DNA of 28,432 bases from Actinobacteria bacterium UBA4719 (lineage in GTDB: Bacteria > Actinomycetota > Actinomycetes > Actinomycetales > Dermatophilaceae), in the NCBI GenBank assembly GCA_002404345.1, contig DHJN01000041.1, positions 1,571 to 30,002 on the forward strand, in the 5' to 3' direction. Below, piece by piece: positions 8,091 through 17,135 of this stretch. How positions within the stretch are numbered: the first letter of the stretch is position 1; every line of letters begins with the position of its first letter. The notes beneath the pieces are model-generated. The model did not search any database. It was given only the letters and a program-made list of their open reading frames with translations, and was not told the origin of the DNA. Position numbers and translations under genes: made by a program.

Positions 8091-9232
8091 AGCCATCAGC
8101 CCGGTCGACGTGGCGCCGTGGCACGCCCACCCTTCTGCGTGGGGGTCTGGGCGGTCGACTGCTACTGGCCCAGACGCTGGTTCTGCTGACGGGCACCGTC
8201 ACCGCGTGGTTGGTGGCCGCCGCCGTCGGTCCGCCGCTGTTCCACGAGCACCTGGCTCGAGTCCACGTGGGAGAGGCCGCCGCGGAGACCGTTCACACCG
8301 AGGAGGCCTACCAGTCGGCCAACGCCATCTCGTTGTCATTGGCGCTGTTGGCCGCACTTGTCGTGGCCATGGCTGTCAACGTGTTTGTGACCCGCCGGAT
8401 CGGGCGATCCGTGGCCGCCGTTGCCGACGCGGCGAGCAACGTGGCGCACGGGAGGTATGACGTGACGGTGCCGCCACCTGGGCTGGGCGCAGAGTTCGAT
8501 GCTCTGGCGTCGAGCTTCAACCAGATGGCCGGGCAGCTGCGAACGGTCGAACAGGCCAGGAGCCGGCTGCTGGCCGACCTGGGCCATGAGATGCGTACGC
8601 CCCTCGCGACGCTGGAGGCCTATCTCGAGGCGCTGGAGGACGGCGTCGCGACGTTGGACGCCGCGACCTCAAGTCTGCTGAGGTCCCAGACCAGGCGGCT
8701 GGCCCGCCTGTCCGAGGACATCGGTGCCGTCTCCCGGGCCGAGGAGGGGCAGGTCGGGCTGGACCTGCGAACAGTTGAACCAGCGTCTCTGATGACGGCC
8801 GCGGTTGACGCGGCGGCCGAGGCCTACAGGGCAAAAGGAGTTCGACTGCTTAAGCAGATCTCCACCCCGTTGGCGGATCTGCAACTGGACCCAGACCGGA
8901 TGGGACAGGTCCTGGGAAACCTGCTGGACAACGCGTTGCGGCACACCCCCTCTGGAGGAACGGTCACGCTGTCGGCTCTCCCGTCGCCCGGAACAGGTGG
9001 CACCGAGCTGGTCGTCGCGGATACCGGAGACGGCATCCCGGCCGAGCACCTGCACCGAGTGTTCGAGCGCTTCTACCGAGTGGACGCCTCACGAACCCGT
9101 GACCACGGCGGGTCGGGCATCGGGCTTGCTATCGCCAAGGCCCTCGTCGAGGCGCACGGCGGGCAGCTCACCGTGACCAGCCCCGGGACCGGCCAGGGGT
9201 CCATCTTCCGGATCCACCTCCCCCGCCGATGA
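8087..9232 (+). CDS. Sensor histidine kinase, CopS-like
   Basis: 381 residues, starting at GTG 8087 inside the stop of the regulator gene (GTGA). It has two membrane helices (about 25-48 and 83-102) flanking a short extracytoplasmic loop with several His residues (H53, H55, H60, H70) that could be the metal site. HAMP follows (about 103-155), then HisKA with H167 in LGHEMRTPLATLEAYLEAL, and HATPase_c with the N box GQVLGNLLDNALRHTP, G1 VVADTGDGIP, F box VFERFYRVD and G2 GGSGIGLAIAKALVEAHGG. The signal is inferred to be periplasmic copper. The C-terminal end overlaps the next gene by 4 nt. Confidence 0.93.
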   Translation: MKPSARSTWRRGTPTLLRGGLGGRLLLAQTLVLLTGTVTAWLVAAAVGPPLFHEHLARVHVGEAAAETVHTEEAYQSANAISLSLALLAALVVAMAVNVFVTRRIGRSVAAVADAASNVAHGRYDVTVPPPGLGAEFDALASSFNQMAGQLRTVEQARSRLLADLGHEMRTPLATLEAYLEALEDGVATLDAATSSLLRSQTRRLARLSEDIGAVSRAEEGQVGLDLRTVEPASLMTAAVDAAAEAYRAKGVRLLKQISTPLADLQLDPDRMGQVLGNLLDNALRHTPSGGTVTLSALPSPGTGGTELVVADTGDGIPAEHLHRVFERFYRVDASRTRDHGGSGIGLAIAKALVEAHGGQLTVTSPGTGQGSIFRIHLPRR

Positions 9233-10596
9233 CCATGGATATCGCCCTGTTGTCTGAGTTGTTGTTCTTGCGCGCCAGCTGGCGGCGCCGCGATCATTGG
9301 GACTCCCGTCGCATCGCCGCCCATCAGGAACGGGCCCTGACGGACCTGCGGCGTGCGGCCTATGCGGGCTCCGAGTTCTACCGTCGCCATCATGCGGGGC
9401 GCCTTGACGCACCCCTCGCGGAGCTGCCTCCGGTGACGAAGGCGGACCTGATGAACAACTTTGACCAGGCCGTCACCGTCCCCGGGCTGCGGCTCGCCGA
9501 GCTGGAAGACCATCTGCGGGCCCTGTCGGTGACAGGAGCGGACCCGGGGCAGCCCTGGCAAGAGCGGTGGTGGGCTGCGGCGACCGCGGGCACCACCGGC
9601 CGCCGGGGCATCTTCATCTGGGACCGGTCCGAGTGGGCCACCGTCCTGGCCTCCTATGCTCGTGCCAATGACTGGGCGGGCGTACCGGTCGGGCTGACCC
9701 ATCCGCTGCGGGTGGGGATGATCAGCTCCCGCGTACCGACGCACCAGTCGGCGGTAGTCGGCGCATCCCTGCGGTCCCGGTTTGTGCCCACCCTTCGGCT
9801 GGACGCGACCGATCCGCTTTCGGAGACCGTTGCGGCGCTGAACACCTTTCAGCCACGCCTGTTGGTCGGCTATCCGTCAGTCCTGACGCCCTTGGCCGCG
9901 GAGCAGCGCGCGGGCCGGTTAAGTATCGCGCCGGAGTCGGTGATGTCTGCATCTGAGGTGCTGAGCGAACAAGCGGCCGCCAGGATGCTTGCCGCATGGG
10001 GGTCAGTGCCCTTTGACGTGTACGCCTCCACCGAGACGGCAGGCATCGCCTCGCCGTGTTCGTTCCACAACAGTCACATCTACGAGGATCTCGTGATCGT
10101 TGAACCCGTGAGCCAGGCCGGGATGCCCGTGCCGCCCGGCACTGTCGGCGCCCGACTGCTGGTCACCGTCCTCTTCTCCAGGACGCTGCCACTGATCCGC
10201 TACGAGATGTCCGACCGCGTGGGCGTCGGCGACCGTGGCTGCCCCTGCGGGAGGTCCTTTGCCCTGCTGACCGGGATCGAGGGCCGTGTGGAGGACGTCC
10301 TGCTGTTGCCAGGTCTCAAGGGTCAGGTCAGTGTCCACCCCAACGTCTTCCACAAGGTCCTGGATGAGGCCGCCCTCACGGGATGGCAGGTCATCCAGGA
10401 ACCATCTGGCCTGCGGGTGCTCCTGGTGGGCCTCGCAGCGTCGGCCTCCCGGGAGGTCGTCCATGCCGATGTGGTCTCTGCTCTGACGTCAGCAGGTGTC
10501 GTGGGAGCTCAGGTGAACGTGCAGGTGGTCGAGGCCGTCGAGCGCACACCTTTGGGGAAGGCACCGCTGGTCCGGGCCCTGAAGGGTCAGCCATGA
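9229..10596 (+). CDS. PaaK-like adenylate-forming enzyme (phenylacetate-CoA ligase family)
   Basis: 455 residues of the ANL superfamily. Core motifs: phosphate loop ATAGTTGRRGIF (118-129), YASTE (265-269), RYEMSD (324-329), GRVEDVLLLPG (352-362) and the C-terminal lysine loop TPLGK (K444). C277/H280 with C338-P-C340 could form the zinc-like site seen in PaaK relatives. The family activates a carboxylate as acyl-AMP, usually making an acyl-CoA; the substrate here cannot be read from sequence. The start ATG 9229 overlaps the kinase stop (ATGA), with a second ATG at 9235. Membership in a copper two-component operon is unusual. Confidence 0.85.
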   Translation: MTMDIALLSELLFLRASWRRRDHWDSRRIAAHQERALTDLRRAAYAGSEFYRRHHAGRLDAPLAELPPVTKADLMNNFDQAVTVPGLRLAELEDHLRALSVTGADPGQPWQERWWAAATAGTTGRRGIFIWDRSEWATVLASYARANDWAGVPVGLTHPLRVGMISSRVPTHQSAVVGASLRSRFVPTLRLDATDPLSETVAALNTFQPRLLVGYPSVLTPLAAEQRAGRLSIAPESVMSASEVLSEQAAARMLAAWGSVPFDVYASTETAGIASPCSFHNSHIYEDLVIVEPVSQAGMPVPPGTVGARLLVTVLFSRTLPLIRYEMSDRVGVGDRGCPCGRSFALLTGIEGRVEDVLLLPGLKGQVSVHPNVFHKVLDEAALTGWQVIQEPSGLRVLLVGLAASASREVVHADVVSALTSAGVVGAQVNVQVVEAVERTPLGKAPLVRALKGQP

Positions 10597-10611
10597 CCGG
10601 CGCTCGGCACG

Positions 10612-10663
10612 TCTAGCTGCGCGCCTGGGTCTGCTGGTCTAGCTGCGCGCCTGGGTCTGCTGG
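10612..10663. repeat. 26-bp perfect tandem duplication at the copA 3' end
   Basis: The unit tctagctgcgcgcctgggtc plus tgctgg occurs twice head to tail (10612-10637 and 10638-10663). The inner copy encodes the copA C-terminus and stop on the minus strand; the outer copy repeats that end after the stop. It looks like replication slippage with no effect on the protein. Confidence 0.9.
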
Positions 10664-13248
10664 TCGTGGATGACTTCCTGCTGCTCTTCGTCGCGTCCGA
10701 TCTCCACCACCGTTTCGGTGGTCGGGATGCGGACCTCGTGAGCTAGGTCCGGGGCCTCGAACCCGCGGAGCCGGTTGGCGTTGGTCACCACCGACAGCGA
10801 CGACAGCGCCATCGCGCCGGCTGCGATCATCGGGCTGAGCGTCACGCCGAGCACCGGGTAGAGCACGCCGGCGGCGACCGGGATGCCAAGCCCGTTGTAG
10901 ATGAAGGCGAAGACCAGGTTCTGGCGGATGTTGCGCATCGTGGCCCGCGACAGGTCGATGGCCGTCACCAGGCCGGACAGAGCACCCGAGATCAAGGTGA
11001 TGTCAGAGGACTCGATGGCCACGTCCGTGCCGGTGCCGATGGCCAGGCCGACGTCGGCCTCGGCCAGGGCCGGTGCGTCGTTGATGCCGTCCCCGACCAT
11101 CCCGACAACTCTTCCCTCCTGTTGCAGCCGGCGCACCTCGCGCGACTTGTGTTCGGGCAGCACCTCGGCGAGCACCCGGCCGATCCCGACCTGACGCGCG
11201 ATGGCAGCGGCGGTGAGACGATTGTCCCCCGTCATCATCACGACCTCGATGCCCCTGCTCTTGAGGGCTGCGACGGCCGCCGCCGAGCCCTCCTTGAGGG
11301 TGTCAGCGACCCCGATCACGCCGGCCGGGCGACCATCGACCGCGACGAGCATCGGCGTCTTGCCGTCGCCGGCCAGGGCCTCCTGCCAGGCGGTCAACGG
11401 GGCCAGGTCAACTCCTGCCTCGCTTAGGAGCCGGTGGTTGCCGACCAGGATGAGGCGCCCACCCAGCCGGGCGCGCACGCCCTGACCGGTCACCGAGTCG
11501 AACTCCGTGGGCTCCGCAAGGTCAAGACCGCGGGCCTGGGCGCCCTTGACGATGGCCGTGGCCAGCGGGTGCTCGGAGGAACGCTCTACCGACGCGACCA
11601 GCTGCAGGACCTCATCCTCGGTGAATCCCTCGGCGGCAAGAACGTCGGTCAGTGCGGGGGCACCCTTGGTGATCGTTCCCGTCTTGTCCAGCACCACGGT
11701 GTCCAGCTTGTGCGCCGTCTCGAGAGCCTCCGCGGAACGGATGAGGATTCCCGACGTGGCACCCTTGCCGGTGCCCACGGTGATGGACAAGGGGGTGGCC
11801 AGGCCCAGGGCGCATGGGCAGGCGATGATCAGCACCGAGACCGCCGCGACGAGCGCGAAGATGAACGCCGGCGGCGGGCCGACCAACGCCCAGACCGCGA
11901 AGGTCCAGATCGCGAAGACGATCACGGCCGGGACGAAGTAGCTGGAGACCTTGTCCACGAGGCGCTGAATCGGCGCCTTGGACCCCTGCGCCTGCCGGAC
12001 CAGGTTGATGATCTGCGCGAGCATGGTGTCCGCGCCCACCTTGGTGGCCACGTACCTGAAGGACCCGGTCTGGTTGATCGTGGCTCCGATGACGACATCA
12101 CCGCGGACCTTGGTCACCGGGATCGGCTCGCCGGTCACCATGGACTCATCCACCGCCGACGTGCCCTCGCGCACCTCGCCGTCCACCGGGAGCTTCTCAC
12201 CGGGTCGGACAACCACGAGGTCGCCGAGGACGACCTCCTCGATGGGGACCTCGAGCTCGCCGCCATCGCGGATGATCCGGGCGGTTCGGGGCTGGAGCCC
12301 GATCAGGGAGCGGATCGCCTCGCCGGTGCCGGCCTTGGCCCTGGTCTCCAGCAGCCGGCCCATCAGGATGAGGGTGAGGATGACCCCGACGGCCTCGTAG
12401 TACACCGCCCGGACCTCGGTGGGCAGCAGGTCCGGCGCGACGGTCACGACGACGCTGAACCCGAAGGCGGCGATGGTGCCCAGGGTGATCAGGGAGTTCA
12501 TCTCCGCGGTGCGGTGGCTGAGGGCGAGCCACCCGGTGCGGTGGATGGGCCATCCCGTGTAGAACATCACCGGTGCGATCAGCGCCAGCTGGAACCAGTG
12601 GTTCATCAGCAGCGCCGGCATCCAGGTCACCTCGGCGAACTCCGTGAACATGACGGCGAACAGGACCGGGATGGTGAGCACCGCCCCGAAGATGACACGC
12701 CTCGTCAGGTCCGCGATCTCAAGCCGCCGCTCACCCTCCTCGCCATCCCCGGCGTCAGCGGCCGCGACCGACCCGTGGAGGTGATCGGAGCGCTCCGGCT
12801 GCGCAGCGACTGGTATGCCGGAACGAGGGGTCGCGTCGGCGGAGCGAGGGGTCGTGTCGCCCGGCGCTGCATCCTCGCGCACGACCTGAAGCCGGCCGTG
12901 GATCATGTTCATCCCACAGGCGAACTCGTAGTCGCCCGGCTTTTCCGGGAGGAGGTCAACCGCCGTCGTCGCGTAGGCGGGCAACGCCTGATTGACACGG
13001 AAGTCGTGGAAGACCACCCGTGACGAGCAGTCACCGGACTCCTGCCGGTCGAACAGCATCCGCACCGGCACGCCGGACGCGACCTGGATGACATCCGGGC
13101 TGTAGCCGCCCTTCACGGTGACCGTGATGACCTGGACACCATCGGCCAGCGCGGCCTGGCTCGACTTCTTTGGCCCGAAGAAATACCACGCCATAAGACC
13201 CGTCAGAACCAACGCACTCGCAAGGATCGCCACCTCGCCAACACTCAT
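10639..13248 (-). CDS. copA: Cu(I)-translocating P1B-type ATPase with N-terminal cupredoxin domain
   Basis: 869 residues. Membrane anchor at about 7-24, then a cupredoxin-like domain (about 38-123) with candidate copper ligands C74, H81, C111, M113, M115 and H117 (CGMNMIH). An acidic/His linker leads to the P1B ATPase: membrane helices from about 185, TGEP 372-375, the CPC ion-binding motif 477-479, phosphorylated D521 in DKTGT, HP 560-561, TGDN 673-676 and GDGIND 719-724. It exports Cu+ from the cytosol. The usual N-terminal HMA domain is absent; an HMA protein is encoded just upstream with an ATGA overlap, so it probably delivers the copper. GGAGG lies 9 nt upstream of the ATG. Confidence 0.95.
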   Translation of the reverse strand: MSVGEVAILASALVLTGLMAWYFFGPKKSSQAALADGVQVITVTVKGGYSPDVIQVASGVPVRMLFDRQESGDCSSRVVFHDFRVNQALPAYATTAVDLLPEKPGDYEFACGMNMIHGRLQVVREDAAPGDTTPRSADATPRSGIPVAAQPERSDHLHGSVAAADAGDGEEGERRLEIADLTRRVIFGAVLTIPVLFAVMFTEFAEVTWMPALLMNHWFQLALIAPVMFYTGWPIHRTGWLALSHRTAEMNSLITLGTIAAFGFSVVVTVAPDLLPTEVRAVYYEAVGVILTLILMGRLLETRAKAGTGEAIRSLIGLQPRTARIIRDGGELEVPIEEVVLGDLVVVRPGEKLPVDGEVREGTSAVDESMVTGEPIPVTKVRGDVVIGATINQTGSFRYVATKVGADTMLAQIINLVRQAQGSKAPIQRLVDKVSSYFVPAVIVFAIWTFAVWALVGPPPAFIFALVAAVSVLIIACPCALGLATPLSITVGTGKGATSGILIRSAEALETAHKLDTVVLDKTGTITKGAPALTDVLAAEGFTEDEVLQLVASVERSSEHPLATAIVKGAQARGLDLAEPTEFDSVTGQGVRARLGGRLILVGNHRLLSEAGVDLAPLTAWQEALAGDGKTPMLVAVDGRPAGVIGVADTLKEGSAAAVAALKSRGIEVVMMTGDNRLTAAAIARQVGIGRVLAEVLPEHKSREVRRLQQEGRVVGMVGDGINDAPALAEADVGLAIGTGTDVAIESSDITLISGALSGLVTAIDLSRATMRNIRQNLVFAFIYNGLGIPVAAGVLYPVLGVTLSPMIAAGAMALSSLSVVTNANRLRGFEAPDLAHEVRIPTTETVVEIGRDEEQQEVIHDQQTQARS

Positions 13249-13568
13249 GACCTCACACCTCCGCTAGCAGACATCATTCGTTCACGACTTGGTCGGGAAT
13301 CGCCGAACTTGATGGAAAGGCCGTCCCCGCGTCGGCGCCCGTCTCGTCGCTCGGCGTCCGCGAGATCTTGGCCGGCGTTCTCGACGGCCGCACGCAGGGC
13401 GTCAGAACCCAGCTTGGTCCCGCTCACCACGATGAGTGGCGAATGACCACCCGTGACGAGGTCCATGACCGCGTCGGTCACACCCGGGAGCGTCCGGACA
13501 TTGTCAAGCACCGCGGCCATGCAGTCGCCGCAGGTCAGTCCAGCGACCGCGTAGATGGCTGTTGCCAT
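13245..13568 (-). CDS. CopZ-like heavy-metal-associated (HMA) copper chaperone
   Basis: 107 residues. The ferredoxin-like HMA fold spans about 1-70, with the metal-binding loop GLTCGDC (C13, C16) and [21 protein letters not shown], followed by a basic tail of about 35 residues not found in typical CopZ. The start at ATG 13568 is preceded by AGAGG with a 6-nt spacer and gives the standard HMA N-terminus; the frame continues upstream to 13628 without homology. The stop overlaps the copA start (ATGA). It most likely hands Cu+ to the ATPase, which lacks its own HMA domain. Confidence 0.88.
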   Translation of the reverse strand: MATAIYAVAGLTCGDCMAAVLDNVRTLPGVTDAVMDLVTGGHSPLIVVSGTKLGSDALRAAVENAGQDLADAERRDGRRRGDGLSIKFGDSRPSRERMMSASGGVRS

Positions 13569-13638
13569 GGTGAACCTCTCGCTCCGACCGCCCCGGCGCA
13601 CGCAACCAGGAGCGGTCACGTTCAACACCGGGGTCAGT

Positions 13639-13652
13639 TACCCACCTGGGTA
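13639..13652. promoter_or_regulatory. CsoR-like palindrome upstream of copZ-copA
   Basis: TACCCACCTGGGTA is a perfect 6-2-6 inverted repeat 70 nt before the copZ start. G/C-tract palindromes with TACCC...GGGTA arms are typical of CsoR-family copper repressor operators. No csoR gene is in the window, so this is a similarity call only. Confidence 0.45.
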
Positions 13653-13696
13653 GCTCCACAGTCGGTCACGCTCATGTTGCCCGGACGTCGAAATCA

Positions 13697-13712
13697 TGAA
13701 GATCCCGTCAAG
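13697..13712 (+). promoter_or_regulatory. Weak CopR-like box upstream of copZ-copA
   Basis: TGAAGATCCCGTCAAG: a full TGAAG half-site and a one-mismatch TCAAG half-site, 11 bp apart. It is about 130 nt upstream of the copZ start and in inverted orientation to the gene. Confidence 0.35.
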
Positions 13713-13744
13713 GTCGGGCCCCCGGTCCACAGCCCGGACCAGAT

Positions 13745-13792
13745 CTTCACAGCCAGGACGTCGAGCGGCTTCACGGCCAGGACGTGGAGCAG
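13745..13792. repeat. Imperfect 24-bp tandem repeat in the copZ upstream region
   Basis: Two 24-bp units beginning cttcacagccaggacgt and cttcacggccaggacgt match at 21 of 24 positions. Each contains TGAAG on the minus strand, here 24 bp apart. It is the largest structure in the 241-bp gap between copZ and the 13810 gene. Confidence 0.7.
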
Positions 13793-13809
13793 CGCTGTAC
13801 CCCTCGGGG

Positions 13810-15237
13810 TCAGTTCAAGTCGCGTGAGAGTTGCTCAATGGGATGCAGGCCGTGTCCGAACCGGGCAATCGCCTCTCGATTCCGCTCCAGCTCCCCATAG
13901 GGGAGGTACCGGACGTGCATGTCGGCGACCCGGCTGAAAGCGGGTCGACGAAGCTGCGCCCGAACATCTTGCTCACGGGAGTCAGGCGCCACCAGGTACA
14001 GGCCTCGAACAATGCCAGGCTCTCCGGAAAGTGCTAGGTCAAGCATCCGCACGATGCCCGAATAGATCGACGTGGTGTGTTCGACCTCGAACGCCGCCCG
14101 GACATGTCCCTGCGGCTCAAGCCAGAGCACATCGATCAGACCAATGGCGTCAGCGGCCGGACCGCTGGTGACCTGGGGCGGTAGCGAAGTCACGCAGCCG
14201 TCACCGAGCCGGCCACCACTGCAAGCACGGCTGCGGTCGTTGCTGGCAATCCAGACGTCGAACCCGAGCGCCAGACCCAGGTCCCGAAGCCAACCCTGCA
14301 CCTCGGTGTGCGTGGTGTCCTGCCTCTCGGCCGCAACCCGGGCTGTGTCGACCTCGCCTTTCGCGTCAGCGCGGGCCAACTCTGCCCGCCACGCGGCACG
14401 AGCGGCGACCGTGTCGTTGCCGGGCAGCGGCGGAGCGGTGAAGCGCCCGCTGCCGATGTCGAACATCAGGGCGGCAATGGCTCCCAAGTCGTTGGACAGC
14501 AGATCCCGGAGGGCATCGTTGATGGCCAGAAACCCGAGGCGCATGCAGAGGTACTCGTCCCACTTGCCGAGCTTGACCCGGGACCCGGTCAAAGCGTTGT
14601 AACCCTTGACGATTGCTGTGTTGAACGGCGGCATCAGCGTCGGGTGAAGGAAGTACAGCAAGTTCGCCGCAGAGGGGCCGAGTCCCTTGACGTTGTGGGT
14701 CATGAAGGTGCGAACTGCCGCAAGAACCTGGGCTTCGCTGGTGCAGCATCGGCAAGTTTCGAGCATCCTGCCGAATGCAAGCTGGTTGTCTCGATTCTCG
14801 TAGATGTCCGGGATCCGCATCTTGGGCTTCCAGAGAAACGGGTGATCGGCGCCCTTGAACATCTGTCGCTGCTCGGCGACGCCGTGGACCACGGTCTCCA
14901 GCGAGGAACCACGGTAGGCGGTGCCGAAGGTTCCGGCCTCGATGTCTGCGCTGACCTGCGCGATGCCGCGACGCAGTGAGCGGAAGTTCTTAAGGCGCTC
15001 TGGCCAGAGAAACCAGGTGCGGTACGTGCCCCCGGGGTCCTCGCGCCACCGGGATACGAGTTCGCGTAGCGCAGCCTCATCGCAAGGAAGGACGGATTCG
15101 GAAGATGGAACTGCACGAGTCGGTGTCACGACCGTCACCATGCCGCTCACCATACGGGGAGCTAAGAGACCCCGCCCAGCCGCGCTGGTTCGGTACGCCG
15201 GCACGGCTTTTTCATCGAGACCCGGAGCGGGGATCAC
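13810..15237 (-). CDS. Uncharacterised protein with PD-(D/E)XK nuclease-like C-terminal domain
   Basis: Up to 475 residues; no named family recognised. Residues about 175-220 contain [23 protein letters not shown], reminiscent of a helix-hairpin-helix. The C-terminal part fits a PD-(D/E)XK-type fold: helix with E312 ([20 protein letters not shown]), D369 in LIDVLWLE, and E384/E386 in [14 protein letters not shown]. The lysine of the canonical motif is Glu here, so catalysis is unproven. The start is uncertain: GTG 15237 overlaps the stop of the Fe-S protein gene by 4 nt, but clear protein-like sequence begins later, so ATG 15141 or 15153 is also plausible. The last residues ([12 protein letters not shown]) are hydrophilic. 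A DNA-acting or defence role is only inferred. Confidence 0.7.
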   Translation of the reverse strand: MIPAPGLDEKAVPAYRTSAAGRGLLAPRMVSGMVTVVTPTRAVPSSESVLPCDEAALRELVSRWREDPGGTYRTWFLWPERLKNFRSLRRGIAQVSADIEAGTFGTAYRGSSLETVVHGVAEQRQMFKGADHPFLWKPKMRIPDIYENRDNQLAFGRMLETCRCCTSEAQVLAAVRTFMTHNVKGLGPSAANLLYFLHPTLMPPFNTAIVKGYNALTGSRVKLGKWDEYLCMRLGFLAINDALRDLLSNDLGAIAALMFDIGSGRFTAPPLPGNDTVAARAAWRAELARADAKGEVDTARVAAERQDTTHTEVQGWLRDLGLALGFDVWIASNDRSRACSGGRLGDGCVTSLPPQVTSGPAADAIGLIDVLWLEPQGHVRAAFEVEHTTSIYSGIVRMLDLALSGEPGIVRGLYLVAPDSREQDVRAQLRRPAFSRVADMHVRYLPYGELERNREAIARFGHGLHPIEQLSRDLN

Positions 15238-16694
15238 ATCCGGTGAGCCATGGGGAACAGGAACATGACCACGTTCAGCGCTCCGAGCACGCCGATCAGG
15301 GTCATGAATGGAAGCAGGGTCGAGCGTCGGCGAGCCGGGGTGAGGTACCTGCGGTGTGCGATCCGTCGAACCGTGTACCAGGATCCGATCAGCCCGAGGG
15401 CCAGCAGGGCGAACTGGAGCACCTGGATCGTCCCGTTCCCAACCAGCGCCGCGGAGCCCGTCGCCTGCTGCCCGAACAGCGCACCGACTGTGTGGAACAC
15501 CGACTTGCCCTCGGCGAGCAGGTGGAACAGGTTGTGCGCGACATGCGCGGCCACGTCGAGCGGGATCAGCGCGTACCCAAATCGGGCGAAGTTTTGGCGG
15601 GTGCCCTCCAGGTTCCCCCGGGCCGCGACCTTGGCCGCGAGCGCGAGAAGCGCAACTGGAACCGAAACGCCCACCGCGAACACGGCAGTGAAGATGATCG
15701 GGTAGCTGGAGATGCCGGTGACCCGGTTAACCCAGGCAAGGACGTCCTCCACACCTTCAGCATGGTCACGTTCTTGATGAGGACGATGCCCATGATCGCC
15801 ATCGCCAGGAACGACTCTTCGATCTTCGGGTTGCGCAGGAACCACAGCTCCTTGGTCGGCATGCGGACGGTCAGCGTGATCGCGTCGTTGGGGCAGGCCT
15901 TGACGCAGTTCCCGCACAGGTTGCAGTTCGCGCTGTCCTCCATGGTGCGAGGGAAGGAGAACAGCGGGCATCCGGCGACCTGGTCGGTGCCGTTGAAGCA
16001 CGCGGCCCGGGCCGTGCAGGTCGCGCAGACGTCGGGCTTTGCGGCAGGGTGAGCATCCCGGTACGGCTGTAGTTGGCGGACAGCCCTCCCAGGAAGCACA
16101 GGTACCGGCAGAACGTGCGCCGCTGGAAGAACGCCCCGGAGACGATGACCGAGAAGGTCAACAACAGCAGCAGTATTCCGGACCCCCAGGGGGATTCGAC
16201 GATATCCAACACGTGGTCGGCCCAGGTGATGGCGATGAACGAGGCGTCGATGATCCAGATGCCGTACCGCTTCAGAAAGGCTGGAACGGCCGGTTGGCTC
16301 CGACCAGCTTCTGGACCAGGTCGGAGAGCGCTGCGAACGGGCACACCGCGCACCAGAACCGCCCGAACACCACATACACGAGCGGAAGGATCGGCCACCA
16401 CAGCACCCACATGAGGGCCGTGCCGGCGTTGTCATGCGCGCTGTCGGGCCCGGCCAGCAGCTGGTAGGCGACAAGTCCGAACACGGTGGCGATCGGGATC
16501 TGGAACACCCCCGGGTACCACCGGCTGCGCATCACACTGAACACTGCCCGATGCTTGAGCAAGTCGTGTCCCAGGGGTTCGCCCGGGAGCAGGTCAAACT
16601 GCTCGTCGTCCGGGCGAGGACGGTCAGCACCCGTGTCAGCGGCGTGATCGGGACGGTCGGTGCCCTCTGTCCGCGTACGGATCACCGGGCTCAC
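15234..16694 (-). pseudogene. NapH-like membrane 4Fe-4S protein, interrupted by three frameshifts
   Basis: The coding signal is continuous, but in four reading-frame pieces. Piece 1 (16694 to about 16290) has membrane segments and FGRFWCAVCPFAALSDL. Piece 2 has VPAFLKRYGIWIIDASFIAI and FQRRTFCRYLCFLGGL. Piece 3 (about 16050-15770) has CATCTARAACF and the ferredoxin motif CNLCGNCVKACP. Piece 4 has [14 protein letters not shown] and further membrane helices to MAHRM. The pieces join if one base is added near 16290 (CGGCCG), 16045 (TGCCGC) and 15760 (TGGAGG), giving about 487 residues of an iron-sulfur membrane electron carrier. Three same-direction one-base losses suggest either sequence error or early decay. 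The GTG start overlaps the upstream stop (GTGA). Confidence 0.8.
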
Positions 16695-17023
16695 GTCTGG
16701 ATCCTACGAGCGGCACGGGTGGCTTCCCTGGCCCGGCTGCGGGCCCGATCCCGGCGGCGGAGCGAGCCGGCCGTGAACAGCACCGCCGATGTGGCTACAC
16801 CGAAGGTGCCGAGGACGGGCGTCAGAGGCCGGTCCGGAGCCGTGCCTTCGGTATTGCCGTGCTCGAGGCTCTCGCCGGGCAGGTCGCCGGAACCGTGGTC
16901 CATCCCGGGCATGTCGCCGGAGCTGGTGGGTGACTGGGAGACGTTGGGCATGTCACCGGAACCGTGGTCCATCCCGGGCATGTCGCCGGAACCGGTGGCG
17001 GCCGTGCTGCCTGTCATGGTCAT
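16691..17023 (-). CDS. Met/His-repeat small membrane protein, probable copper binder
   Basis: 110 residues; no known family recognised. The first half has Gly/Asp/Met/His repeats: SGDMPGMDHG occurs twice exactly, with SGDMPNVS and SGDLPGES as degenerate units. Met-x-x-Met-x-His spacing recalls copper-binding regions of periplasmic copper proteins. A single hydrophobic segment (about 73-90, VLGTFGVATSAVLFTAG) is followed by a very basic tail (RRRDRARSRAREATRAARR), predicting the repeat region outside and the tail in the cytosol, without a cleavable signal peptide. It starts at ATG 17023 and is followed by the Fe-S gene with a GTGA overlap. The gene points away from CopR-like box 4. Confidence 0.8.
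   Translation of the reverse strand: MTMTGSTAATGSGDMPGMDHGSGDMPNVSQSPTSSGDMPGMDHGSGDLPGESLEHGNTEGTAPDRPLTPVLGTFGVATSAVLFTAGSLRRRDRARSRAREATRAARRIQT
16883..16990. repeat. Two 39-bp near-identical repeats in the Met/His-repeat gene
   Basis: Copies at 16883-16921 and 16952-16990 differ at one base and start 69 bp (23 codons) apart, so they stay in frame and encode the SGDMPGMDHG units. This indicates recent expansion of the metal-binding region. Confidence 0.88.
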
Positions 17024-17040
17024 GTCTGGCCCACCGTCAT
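17020..17040 (-). CDS. Possible 6-codon leader ORF
   Basis: ATG at 17040 with GGAGG (17055-17051) and a 10-nt spacer encodes MTVGQT, and its stop overlaps the next start as ATGA. The Met/His-repeat gene itself has only a weak ribosome binding site, so coupling through this mini-ORF is plausible. This is inference from layout only. Confidence 0.3.
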   Translation of the reverse strand: MTVGQT

Positions 17041-17135
17041 GTCTGTCCCACCTCCGTTGTGTGGCGCGACCTGCGGGTGCAGGTCGTGCGTCATCACTGT
17101 CGGCTACGCACCCTGCGATTCCCCCGGTGATTCCA

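Noticed and set aside
11434..13023. 529-residue plus-strand open frame
   Set aside because: Antisense to copA, rich in Asp/Arg/Gly/His as expected from a reverse frame of a high-GC gene.
13368..13937. 189-residue plus-strand open frame in the copZ upstream region
   Set aside because: Crosses copZ antisense and the tandem repeats; composition and lack of a ribosome binding site argue against a gene.
15871..16474. Separate overlapping genes in the Fe-S region
   Set aside because: The frames join end to end into one protein family, so they are pieces of one frameshifted gene.
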